A stretch of 64,000 bases of DNA from NCBI RefSeq assembly GCF_015595025.1, contig NZ_JADNRL010000037.1, positions 190,619 through 254,618 on the forward strand, written 5' to 3'. Shown one piece after another: positions 37,072 to 44,759 of this stretch. Under the pieces are notes generated by a model, which worked only from the letters and a program-made list of their open reading frames with translations, was not told the DNA's origin and did not search any database. This stretch comes from Halomonas sp. KAO. Lineage in GTDB: Bacteria; Pseudomonadota; Gammaproteobacteria; Pseudomonadales; Halomonadaceae. The stretch's first letter is position 1; each line of letters starts with the position of its first letter. The position numbers were made by a program, and so were the translations under genes.

Positions 37072-37106
37072 CGACACGGCCGCGGGGGCATGCCGCGGCC
37101 GTGTCG
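37072..37106 (-). promoter_or_regulatory. Intra-operon hairpin after dctP of the second TRAP system
   Basis: cgacacggccgcgg (37072-37085) pairs perfectly with ccgcggccgtgtcg (37093-37106) around a 7-nt loop. It lies 6 bp after the dctP stop, the same location as the hairpin in matPQMAB. No U-tract follows, so a role as mRNA 3'-end stabiliser or partial terminator is likely. Confidence 0.7.
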
Positions 37107-37112
37107 GCACTG

Positions 37113-38102
37113 TTACAGCTCGCGGATCAGTGTCAGCAGGTCATCCACACCGCGCTCGGCGGCATACTCGTCATGAAGGGGCACGCTGGCATCGATGAAG
37201 GCCTGCTTGTCCACCTCGGTGACTGTCACGTCCTGCTCCTTCAGGGTGTCGATCAGGGCGGCGTCGTACTCCACCCCCTTTTCGGTACCCAGCTCGCCGG
37301 CCCGCTGGGCGGCGGCCAGCACGATGGCCTGATCCTCCTCGGAGAGGCGCGAGAAGCTACGCTCGCCGATGGAGAAGTGACTCATCATCACCTGGTGTTC
37401 GGTCTTGGCGTGGTAGGGCGCCACTTCATAGAGACGGCTGGAGTAGAAGCCGCTGATGGTGCTCTCGAAAGCGCCGATGACCCCGGTCTGCATGCCGGTG
37501 TAGATCTCGGTCCAGGGCAGCGAGGTGGTCAGCGCGCCTACCGCCTGCCACATCTTGGCGTCCAGCTGCGAGCCGGTGATGCGCATCTTGACGTCGTCCA
37601 GATCGGCAGGCTCGGTGACCGGTCCGGTGTTGGTGCTCAGGTTGCGGGTGCCGCCGCCGGTCAGTGCCAGCAGCTTGAGGCCGGTGCCGGCGCTCTCCAT
37701 CTCCTCGGCGAAGTGGGCGAACACCGCTGAGTCGGGGTCGGTGGCCGCACGGAAGGCGTCCATGTCGTCGAACAGGTAGTTGAGACTGAAGATCTCGAAG
37801 TCCTGCACGTAGGGGGCGATGTTCTGGACCCCGCCGATGATCATGTCGGTGGTGCCGATGCGGATCTCGTCGACCACGGTCTGGTCATTGCCCAGCTGGC
37901 CGCCGGGGAACAGCTCCACGGTGATCCGCTGGTCGGTCGCCTCCTCGACCTCGGTCTTGAAGGCCTCGGCGGCATCGACCCAGGGGTGGGGCGCACTGAC
38001 CACGGTGGCCAGGCGCAGCTTCTGGGCCAGGGCGGGGGAGGCGGCCAGCAGGGTGGCGGCGGAGAGCAGAGTGAACTGGGTAAGACGTGTTGTTATGGCC
38101 AT
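37113..38102 (-). CDS. TRAP transporter substrate-binding protein (DctP type), second system
   Basis: A 329-aa periplasmic binding protein with a signal peptide ending ASPALAQ (residue 27). DctP features: VELFPGGQLGNDQTVVDEIRIGTTDMIIGG and PWTEIYTGMQTGVIGAFESTISGFYSSRLYEVAPY; the Arg in VKMRITGS is the usual carboxylate-binding residue. This suggests an organic acid or other anionic ligand. A small hairpin (38134-38151) lies upstream, between it and the CMD gene. Confidence 0.92.
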   Translation of the reverse strand: MAITTRLTQFTLLSAATLLAASPALAQKLRLATVVSAPHPWVDAAEAFKTEVEEATDQRITVELFPGGQLGNDQTVVDEIRIGTTDMIIGGVQNIAPYVQDFEIFSLNYLFDDMDAFRAATDPDSAVFAHFAEEMESAGTGLKLLALTGGGTRNLSTNTGPVTEPADLDDVKMRITGSQLDAKMWQAVGALTTSLPWTEIYTGMQTGVIGAFESTISGFYSSRLYEVAPYHAKTEHQVMMSHFSIGERSFSRLSEEDQAIVLAAAQRAGELGTEKGVEYDAALIDTLKEQDVTVTEVDKQAFIDASVPLHDEYAAERGVDDLLTLIREL

Positions 38103-38166
38103 GACAGGCGCTCCATTGGTCGTCAGAGGGGGTGCGCCGGCAGGCCGGCGCGGGTTTCGTTGTCGT

Positions 38167-38745
38167 TCAGGAGGCGGCCACCGGCTCGCCCAGGGTGTGC
38201 ATCAGGCGGTTGGCCCAGCCGAACAGGGTGGTCGCCAGGGTCAGGTCGAGGATCTCCAGCTCGTCGAGGCCGGCCTCGCGCAGGCTGGCGATGTCATCGG
38301 CGCCGACCTTCGGCGGGCATTCGGACAGGCCCACCGCAAAGCGCAGGATGGCCTGCTGGCGGGGGTCGAGCCGGGCCTTCTCGCCGTGGAAGAAGATCTC
38401 CTGCATCACGGCGTCCTCGCCGGTCAGCTGGTTGTAGCGCTGGGCATGCACGGCGGCGCAGTAGATGCAGCGGTTCACGAACGAGGCGGCCACGGCGCCC
38501 AGCTCGCGCTCGGCACGAGACAGGCCGTCGGGGTCATACATGATGCCGTTGAACAGCGCCGTGCGAATGCGCAGCGACTCGGGATCATGAGCCAGCACCA
38601 GTACATAGTCGGAGACCTTGGTGTTCGACGGGGTCTCCTTGAGGGCCTCACGCTGGGCCGGGGTCGCGTTGTCGAGATCCACCGGGGTCAGGTGCGGACG
38701 CCACTGGGGCACACGGGTAGTGAACTTGCGGATCACACGGCTCAT
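38167..38745 (-). CDS. Alkylhydroperoxidase-domain protein (Avi_7169-like)
   Basis: A 192-aa CMD-fold protein with the redox pair in NRCIYCAAVHAQRYN (Cys-x-x-Cys and His). The sequence fits the alkylhydroperoxidase-domain group named after Avi_7169, which regularly occurs beside an Avi_7170-type partner, as here. Its start overlaps the partner's stop by 4 bp (38742-38745). Group members usually sit with peptide-type ABC transporters and flavin monooxygenases; the TRAP transporter here is a different partner. The biochemical reaction is unknown. Confidence 0.82.
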   Translation of the reverse strand: MSRVIRKFTTRVPQWRPHLTPVDLDNATPAQREALKETPSNTKVSDYVLVLAHDPESLRIRTALFNGIMYDPDGLSRAERELGAVAASFVNRCIYCAAVHAQRYNQLTGEDAVMQEIFFHGEKARLDPRQQAILRFAVGLSECPPKVGADDIASLREAGLDELEILDLTLATTLFGWANRLMHTLGEPVAAS

Positions 38746-39272
38746 GTCGGCTCTCCCATCACGGCCAGCACCGCGGCCACGCGCAGCTGGTAGTTGACGA
38801 AGGCGACCAGACCCGCCAGGCGCACGATATCGCTCTCGGCGATGCCGGCCTGCTGCAGGCGCTGGATATCCTCGGGGCTGGCGTCGCGAGGGGACTCGGT
38901 GACGAGGTCCACATAGGCGACGATGGCCATGAGCCGGGCGTCCTCCGCCGGGGGCTGGGCGCCGGGCGTGGCCAGTACGGCCAGTTCGGCGCTGCTGCCT
39001 TTTTCGTCGAGCAGGGCGGCGTAGTGCTCGGTCAGTCCGGACTGCTGACAGATCCGCGCCATGCGGCAGGCGAGCACGGCACGCTCGGCATGGGAGAGCC
39101 CGCCCGGATCCTCGGGCAGCAGGGCCGCTTCGTAGGAGGCCTGGGTGCGGCTCATCAGCGCCTGGCGCCGTGCCAGGGCGTCACCCAGCGGCCTCTGGGC
39201 CGCCGCCACGCCGGCGGCCTGCTCGAGTACGTGCTGCGGAGTCGAGTCCGCGGATGAAGAGGGGGAGGTCAT
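38742..39272 (-). CDS. CMD-domain protein (Avi_7170-like), no CxxC pair
   Basis: A 176-aa CMD-fold protein. The core AERAVLACRMARICQQSGLTEHYAALLDEKG sits where AhpD has its active site but lacks Cys-x-x-Cys; the two cysteines are separated by five residues. It is probably the non-catalytic or differently catalytic half of a hetero-oligomer with the adjacent CMD protein. It lies 45 bp after the flavoprotein gene in the same operon. Confidence 0.78.
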   Translation of the reverse strand: MTSPSSSADSTPQHVLEQAAGVAAAQRPLGDALARRQALMSRTQASYEAALLPEDPGGLSHAERAVLACRMARICQQSGLTEHYAALLDEKGSSAELAVLATPGAQPPAEDARLMAIVAYVDLVTESPRDASPEDIQRLQQAGIAESDIVRLAGLVAFVNYQLRVAAVLAVMGEPT

Positions 39273-39317
39273 GACGACTCCTTGTCGATAACGGGGCGAT
39301 GGTTCACGGGCGCGAGA

Positions 39318-40772
39318 TCAGGGCAGCGGTTCGGGCTGCCACTCGTCGCCGAGCAGCTCGGGGGTGTCGTAGGCCTGCAGGGTCTGCCAGTGGGTCTCGA
39401 TATCCTCCCGGTAGAGCTGGGCGGCGATGGCGCTGGCCAGCCAGCTGGCGCCCTCGCTGATGCCGGGGATATCACCGCTCACCTTGCCCATGCTCAGCGA
39501 GGCGCCGTAGTTGAAGCAGTGAATGTTGCCAAGCCAGGGAGCAGTGCCGGGCTGGCGCTCCTGGAAGGCGAAGTCGCTCCCCACATAGGGGAAGTTGCCC
39601 AGCTCGGCGTGCTCGAGTTCCGCAGGCGGGCTGTAGCGATCCTTCCACAGCAGGATCCGATCGGCATAGCCGGCCAGCTCGGTGCGTGCCATGGGGTCGA
39701 TCTGAAAGCCGGTACCCAGGATCAGGTAGTCGCAACGCAGCTCCTTGCCCCGGGAGGTCTCGATGACGATCTCGTCGCCCTCCATGCGCGTGGCGGTGAC
39801 GCCGGCATTGAAGTGGAAGTGGGCATTGGGGTGGCGGCTGACGCGCAGGGTCGAGCCGCGGGGCGGCGGCGTCTGGGTGACGAAGGAGTAGTGCATGAAG
39901 CGCCAGCGCCACTCGTCGGGCAGCCCGGCGTAGCCATGGGTGAAACCGAACGAGCCGATGCCCATCATTTTGTTGATGGTGGGCATCGCCGGGCGGCGAA
40001 TCAGGTGGCGGACTTCCCGGGCGCCATGCTCGAGCGCCTCGGCGGCGTTGTCCACCGCCGAGGCACCGACGCCGACCACCACCACTCGCTTGTCGGCCAG
40101 GCTGGCGAAGTCGATCTCGTCGGAGGAGTGGGCCCAGACGTGGCGCGGCAGCGGGTCGACGAAGGCCGGAATCTTGGGACCGCCGGTGCCTTCACGGCCG
40201 GTCGCCATGATCAGCTTGCGGGTGAACAGGGGCTCATCGGGGGCGTTGCGGCCTGAGAGCTCCAGCTGCAGCAGGTCGCCTTCGGGGCGCACATGCTCCA
40301 CCTTCACCTCGTTGTCGACGGGCAGCTCGAGCACCCGGCGATACCAGCGCAGGTAGTCCATCCACATCGGGCGCGGGATCTTGTCCAGGGCCTCCCAGGC
40401 CTCATTGCCGAACTGGGCCTCGTACCAGGCGCGAAACGTCAGCGAGCCCATGCCGTAGCTGGGGCCGGGTAGTGTCTTGGGAGAGCGCAGCGTCTCCATG
40501 CGCGCGTAGTCCAGCCAGGGTCCCTCATGGCCCTCGGGGCTGCGGTCGAGGATGCGGATGTTGCGGATACCGCCGGAGAGCAGGGCAAAGGCGGCCACCA
40601 TGCCGCACTGGCCACCACCGATGATCACGACGTCGTGGACATGCCTGCCAGTGGCCGTGTGCCGGGAGGGCACCCAGTTGGCGGCGGGCAGATTGAGACA
40701 CGCCAGGTCGTGGCGCACCCGGGCGTTGAGCTGGTCGAGGCCGGCGGTGGCGAAGGATGGCGTCTGGGTCAT
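39318..40772 (-). CDS. FAD/NAD(P)-binding monooxygenase-like oxidoreductase
   Basis: A 484-aa two-dinucleotide-fold flavoprotein. The FAD site is VVIIGGGQCGMVAAFALL near residue 50 and the NAD(P)H site VVVVGVGASAVDNAAEAL near residue 225, the layout of class B flavin monooxygenases and N-hydroxylases. LILGTGFQID near residue 360 is the conserved ATG-like motif of this superfamily. ATG 40772 overlaps the aminotransferase stop; a longer in-frame start would extend into that gene. It probably oxygenates a heteroatom (N or S) or carbonyl of the imported substrate (inference). Confidence 0.85.
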   Translation of the reverse strand: MTQTPSFATAGLDQLNARVRHDLACLNLPAANWVPSRHTATGRHVHDVVIIGGGQCGMVAAFALLSGGIRNIRILDRSPEGHEGPWLDYARMETLRSPKTLPGPSYGMGSLTFRAWYEAQFGNEAWEALDKIPRPMWMDYLRWYRRVLELPVDNEVKVEHVRPEGDLLQLELSGRNAPDEPLFTRKLIMATGREGTGGPKIPAFVDPLPRHVWAHSSDEIDFASLADKRVVVVGVGASAVDNAAEALEHGAREVRHLIRRPAMPTINKMMGIGSFGFTHGYAGLPDEWRWRFMHYSFVTQTPPPRGSTLRVSRHPNAHFHFNAGVTATRMEGDEIVIETSRGKELRCDYLILGTGFQIDPMARTELAGYADRILLWKDRYSPPAELEHAELGNFPYVGSDFAFQERQPGTAPWLGNIHCFNYGASLSMGKVSGDIPGISEGASWLASAIAAQLYREDIETHWQTLQAYDTPELLGDEWQPEPLP

Positions 40773-42490
40773 GGAGTCATCTTCTCGTCTTGGGCGGAGG
40801 CGGCCTCGCCGGATTCGTGTGGCCACCAGAACCAGCGCAGCGCCTCTTCGTCTTTACAGCTGCTCGGGGGCGGCTCGATGACAGACGTGCGCGCGCTATC
40901 GACCAGCGCCTGAGCCTGGGCGAAGCACTGCTCGAAGTCTGGCGGAGTCGGTTCGGGGTGGGGTGCGTCGGGGCTCAGCAGAGCGCTCAGCGAGGGCGTT
41001 TCGCAGGGCGCCTGAGCCTGGCGAGCACGCCAGGTACCACTCTGCACATCGACACGATAGAGCCGCATCAGCACGGCGGCATGACGGGCGATAAATTCGA
41101 CGGCATCGATAATATAGCAAGCCGTCTCACTGTTAAAGAAGTAATTAAAACCGAGTCTTACCCAGCCTGGGCGGAATAAGCTTTTTCCCTTATGGACTAG
41201 TTCGGCATGTTGTCGGGCCTGGGTCTCACTGATGTCCAGCAGGGAGTGAGCATAGGGACCGGCGCAGGAGCAGCCGCCCCGGGCCTGGATACCGAACAGG
41301 TCATTGAGCAGTGCCACCACCAGGTTATGGTGCAGCAGGCGCGACCCGGCGGAGATATTGAACGAAACGATGCCCAGGCGCGGGGTGTGCCGCGGCCCCA
41401 GGATGTGTAGGTTGTCGAGTCGCGACCAGCGCTCCATGGCTCGTTGGGTCAATGCCGTCTCGAGTTCGGCAATGTGCGCAGCCCCCACCTGCTGCTTGAG
41501 GGTGAAGACCAGCCCGGTGCGAATGTTCTCGACGATGCCGGGGGTGCCACCCTCCTCGCGCCGTTCGGGGTCGGTGACGTAGTGGTGTTCGCCGTCGGTC
41601 ACATAGGAGACGGTGCCGCCACCGGCCACACCGGGCACGGCGTTGCGGCACAGGGCGCGGTCGATGACCAGGACGCCGGAGGTGCCGGGCCCGCCGATGA
41701 ACTTGTGCGGCGACAGGAAGATGGCGTCGATATGATCGTTGGCGCCGGGGGCGCTTTCCGCCATGTCGATCGGCACATAGGGGCCGGCGGCGGCATAGTC
41801 ACAGGCCAGGATGCCGCCGTGGCGGTGGACCAGCGCGGCCAGCTGGCGCACGTCGGTCAGCACGCCGGTAACGTTGGAGGCCGCGGAGAAGGCCGCCACC
41901 TTCAGGGGCCGCTCGGCATGGGCCTGGAGCGCGCGCTCCAGCTCGACCAGGTCGGGCAGGCCGTCGGCGTCAAGCGGGATGCGTACCAGGTCGGCATCGG
42001 CCTCGCGCCAGGCCAGGTCGTTGGAGTGGTGTTCGAAGGGGCCGATGAAGATCACCGGGCGTGCCGCTTCGGCCGGCCGGTGCAGGCCGGGCAGGTCGAG
42101 AATGCGCGAGAAGCGGTCGATGGCCGCGGTGGCGCCGCTCCCGGCGAAGATCACCGCGTGTTCGGGGCCGGCCCCCACTCCCTCGCGCACGGCCTGACGG
42201 GCCGCCTCGCGCAGCCGGGTGGTGCGCATCCCGGTGTAGGAGGTCTCGGTATGGGTGTTGCCGTAGTTGGGCAGCACCTCCTCCTGGATGACCCGCTCGA
42301 TCATGTGCAGGGCACGGCCCGAGGCAGTGTAGTCGGTGTAGACCTGGGGGCGCGGTCCGAAGGGGCCGGGAATGGCTCGGCCTTCGCCGATGATGTCGTG
42401 ACGGATGCGCGCGACCCACTCATTGGCCCGTGGAGAGGGGGAGGGCGTGGGTGCGCTTGACGTGCTCCATGGAGAAACAGGATGTGACAT
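40769..42490 (-). CDS. Class-V aminotransferase / cysteine-desulfurase-like PLP enzyme
   Basis: A 573-aa PLP enzyme, longer than the usual 400 aa because of a C-terminal extension (from about residue 480) with repeated Pro and Cys. The PLP lysine is in IFLSPHKFIGGPGTSGVLV, and the cofactor loop is AGSGATAAIDRF. RGGCSCAGPYAHSLL aligns with the catalytic-cysteine loop of SufS-type desulfurases. It could be a C-S or C-N lyase or transaminase. No in-frame start lies closer, so its first 71 bp overlap the lrp-like gene; it overlaps the flavoprotein gene by 4 bp. Confidence 0.82.
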   Translation of the reverse strand: MSHPVSPWSTSSAPTPSPSPRANEWVARIRHDIIGEGRAIPGPFGPRPQVYTDYTASGRALHMIERVIQEEVLPNYGNTHTETSYTGMRTTRLREAARQAVREGVGAGPEHAVIFAGSGATAAIDRFSRILDLPGLHRPAEAARPVIFIGPFEHHSNDLAWREADADLVRIPLDADGLPDLVELERALQAHAERPLKVAAFSAASNVTGVLTDVRQLAALVHRHGGILACDYAAAGPYVPIDMAESAPGANDHIDAIFLSPHKFIGGPGTSGVLVIDRALCRNAVPGVAGGGTVSYVTDGEHHYVTDPERREEGGTPGIVENIRTGLVFTLKQQVGAAHIAELETALTQRAMERWSRLDNLHILGPRHTPRLGIVSFNISAGSRLLHHNLVVALLNDLFGIQARGGCSCAGPYAHSLLDISETQARQHAELVHKGKSLFRPGWVRLGFNYFFNSETACYIIDAVEFIARHAAVLMRLYRVDVQSGTWRARQAQAPCETPSLSALLSPDAPHPEPTPPDFEQCFAQAQALVDSARTSVIEPPPSSCKDEEALRWFWWPHESGEAASAQDEKMTP

Positions 42491-42887
42491 TGCTCAGCTC
42501 GATTCTGGAAATGAGTCGCTTGTAGAAGGCGTCGAAGGACTGGTTGTCACGGGTGATCACCTTGAGCAGATAGTCGTACTCGCCGGCCAGGCGATTGACC
42601 TCGATGATCTCATCGAGCGCCTGGGTGACCGCCTGAAAGCGGTCCAGCCAGGCCTGGTTGTGCTTGTCGGTCTTGATCATCACGAACACGGTCAACCCCA
42701 GGCCCAGCTTCACGGGGTTGAGCACCGCGACACGCCGTTCGATGAAGCCTTCCTTCTCTAGGCGCTGAATTCGCCGCCAGCAGGGGGTCGGCGACAGGCC
42801 GACGCGGTCAGCGATCTTTGCAATGGATAAGCTAGCATCGCGCTGAAGTTGATCAAGGATTTTGGAGTCAAAGCTGTCGATTGGCAT
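42420..42887 (-). CDS. Lrp/AsnC family regulator
   Basis: A 155-aa regulator: the HTH lies in DASLSIAKIADRVGLSPTPCWRRIQRLEKEGFIERRVAVL, followed by a RAM/AsnC ligand-binding domain (VNRLAGEYDYLLKVITRDNQSFDAFYKRLI). Such proteins often sense amino acids and regulate the adjacent operon. Its 3' end overlaps the PLP enzyme gene by 71 bp, so the two are expressed together. It is divergent from ilvD; the region between has an AT-rich dyad. Confidence 0.92.
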   Translation of the reverse strand: MPIDSFDSKILDQLQRDASLSIAKIADRVGLSPTPCWRRIQRLEKEGFIERRVAVLNPVKLGLGLTVFVMIKTDKHNQAWLDRFQAVTQALDEIIEVNRLAGEYDYLLKVITRDNQSFDAFYKRLISRIELSNVTSCFSMEHVKRTHALPLSTGQ

Positions 42888-42914
42888 GATATTTCCTGAT
42901 TTTCCCGTCTTTTA

Positions 42915-42927
42915 GAAATTTTATTTC
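42915..42927. promoter_or_regulatory. AT-rich dyad, candidate Lrp-type binding site
   Basis: gaaat-ttt-atttc is a perfect dyad in the AT-rich patch 28 bp upstream of the lrp-like start. It fits the kind of site Lrp/AsnC proteins bind, allowing self-regulation and possibly control of ilvD. Binding is inferred. Confidence 0.4.
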
Positions 42928-42974
42928 AGGCAAAAGGGGGCGGCAGGTCAAGGTGCGCTACTGCAGACGCATCA

Positions 42975-43004
42975 CCATGGACAGCCGTCGCCATGGACAG
43001 CCGT
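42975..43004. repeat. Short direct repeat upstream of ilvD
   Basis: ccatggacagccgt occurs twice with two bases between (42975-42988 and 42991-43004). It lies 58 bp before the ilvD start. It may be a recent slippage duplication or a paired binding site; nothing distinguishes these. Confidence 0.6.
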
Positions 43005-43061
43005 TGGCTTCGCAGTCCACTCTAATAGGTCGTCATTGCTTGTATGCTCAGGAGACCTGTC

Positions 43062-44747
43062 ATGTCCGATTCCCCGAAAGATATCCGCCGCCACTCCGCC
43101 CGGGTGGTGGATGGCCCCGGCAAGGCGGCCAGCCGTGCCATGTTGCGAGCGGTAGGCTTTCAGGACGAGGACTTCGCGAAGCCCCAGGTGGGCATCGCCT
43201 CGACCTGGAGCAACCTCACCCCCTGCAACAGCCATATCGACGAGCTGGCGCGTCACGCCAGCGACGGGGCGGACAGCGCCGGCGGCAAGGGGGTGATCTT
43301 CAACACCATCACCATCTCCGACGGCATCGCCAACGGTACCGAGGGCATGAAGTACTCGATGGTGTCGCGGGAGGTGATCGCCGACTCCATCGAGACGGTG
43401 GCCGGCTGCGAGGGCTTCGATGGCCTGGTGGCCATCGGGGGCTGTGACAAGAACATGCCCGGCTGTCTGATGGGCCTGGCGCGCCTCGATCGTCCCAGTG
43501 TGTTCGTCTACGGCGGCACCATCCAGCCCGGCAAGAACCACACCGATATCGTCTCGGTGTTCGAGGCCATGGGCGCTCATGGTCGGGGTGATATCGACCT
43601 GATCGAGCTCAAGCAGATCGAGGAGACCGCGATACCCGGCCCCGGCTCCTGCGGCGGCATGTATACCGCCAACACCATGGCATCGGCCATCGAGGCGCTG
43701 GGCATGAGCCTGCCGGGCAGCTCGGCCCAGAACGCCGTCTCCAACGACAAGCGCGAGGATTGCGATGCGGCCGGTGCCGCGGTGCTCGAACTGCTCGAGC
43801 GCGACCTCAAGCCCTCGGACATCATGACCCGCCAGGCCTTCGAGAACGCCATCAGCGTGGTGATCGCCCTGGGCGGCTCCACCAATGCGGTGCTGCACCT
43901 GATCGCCATGGCGCGCACCATCGGCGTCGAGCTGTCGCTCGCCGACTTCACCGAGATCGGCAAGCGCGTGCCGGTGGTGGCCGACCTGCGCCCCAGTGGC
44001 CACTACATGATGAGCGAGCTGGTGGCGATCGGCGGCATCCAGCCGCTGATGAAGATGCTGCTCGATGCCGGCCTCCTGCACGGCGACTGTCTGACGGTGA
44101 CCGGCAGGACCCTGGCCGAGAACCTGGCCGATGTGGCCCCCTATCCTGATGACCAGCGGATCATCGCGGCGCTGAACAACCCCATCAAGGCGGAGAGCCA
44201 TCTGCGTATCCTGCATGGCAATCTGGCGCCGGAAGGGGCGGTGGCCAAGATCACCGGCAAGGAGGGCACGCGCTTCGCCGGCACGGCGCGGGTGTTCAAC
44301 TCCGAGGAGGAGGCCCAGGCAGGCATCAACGATGGCAGCGTGGTGGCGGGAGACGTGGTGGTGATCCGCTACGAGGGACCGCGAGGCGGCCCCGGCATGC
44401 GCGAGATGCTCACCCCCACCTCGGCGATCATGGGCCGGGGGCTCGGCAGCGAGGTGGCGCTGATCACCGACGGGCGCTTCTCCGGCGGCAGCCACGGCTT
44501 CGTGGTGGGCCACGTGACCCCCGAGGCGTTCGACGGTGGACCCCTGGCCCTGGTGGAGGATGGTGACCGGATCACCATCGATGCCGAGGCCGACACCATC
44601 GACGTCGCCCTCACCGTCGAGGAGCTGGAGAGCCGCAAGTCCGCCTGGCAGCCGCCTGAGCCGCGTTACACCCGTGGGGTGCTGGCCAAGTACGCCCGGC
44701 TGGTCAGCTCGGCTAGCACCGGGGCGCTGACCGACCTTCCGGAGTAG
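43062..44747 (+). CDS. ilvD: Dihydroxy-acid dehydratase
   Basis: Iron-sulfur enzyme that dehydrates 2,3-dihydroxy-isovalerate and 2,3-dihydroxy-3-methylvalerate in valine and isoleucine synthesis. The 561-aa length fits the shorter group, unlike the 616-aa E. coli enzyme. Cluster ligands are in [11 protein letters not shown] and [15 protein letters not shown]; the catalytic serine region is [25 protein letters not shown] 43062 follows CAGGAGACCTGTC. It is divergent from the Lrp-type gene and ends 12 bp from the convergent ABC permease gene. Sugar-acid dehydratase activity is an alternative. Confidence 0.93.
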   Translation: MSDSPKDIRRHSARVVDGPGKAASRAMLRAVGFQDEDFAKPQVGIASTWSNLTPCNSHIDELARHASDGADSAGGKGVIFNTITISDGIANGTEGMKYSMVSREVIADSIETVAGCEGFDGLVAIGGCDKNMPGCLMGLARLDRPSVFVYGGTIQPGKNHTDIVSVFEAMGAHGRGDIDLIELKQIEETAIPGPGSCGGMYTANTMASAIEALGMSLPGSSAQNAVSNDKREDCDAAGAAVLELLERDLKPSDIMTRQAFENAISVVIALGGSTNAVLHLIAMARTIGVELSLADFTEIGKRVPVVADLRPSGHYMMSELVAIGGIQPLMKMLLDAGLLHGDCLTVTGRTLAENLADVAPYPDDQRIIAALNNPIKAESHLRILHGNLAPEGAVAKITGKEGTRFAGTARVFNSEEEAQAGINDGSVVAGDVVVIRYEGPRGGPGMREMLTPTSAIMGRGLGSEVALITDGRFSGGSHGFVVGHVTPEAFDGGPLALVEDGDRITIDAEADTIDVALTVEELESRKSAWQPPEPRYTRGVLAKYARLVSSASTGALTDLPE

Positions 44748-44759
44748 CGTCGGGAGGCA

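Noticed and set aside
36543-37091. N-terminal extension of the second DctM to 37091
   Set aside because: The extension overlaps dctQ in another frame and is not hydrophobic; the ATG at 36542 in an ATGA overlap fits the family.
42972-44513. 513-codon minus-strand ORF opposite ilvD
   Set aside because: No recognisable motif; IlvD motifs are clear on the plus strand.
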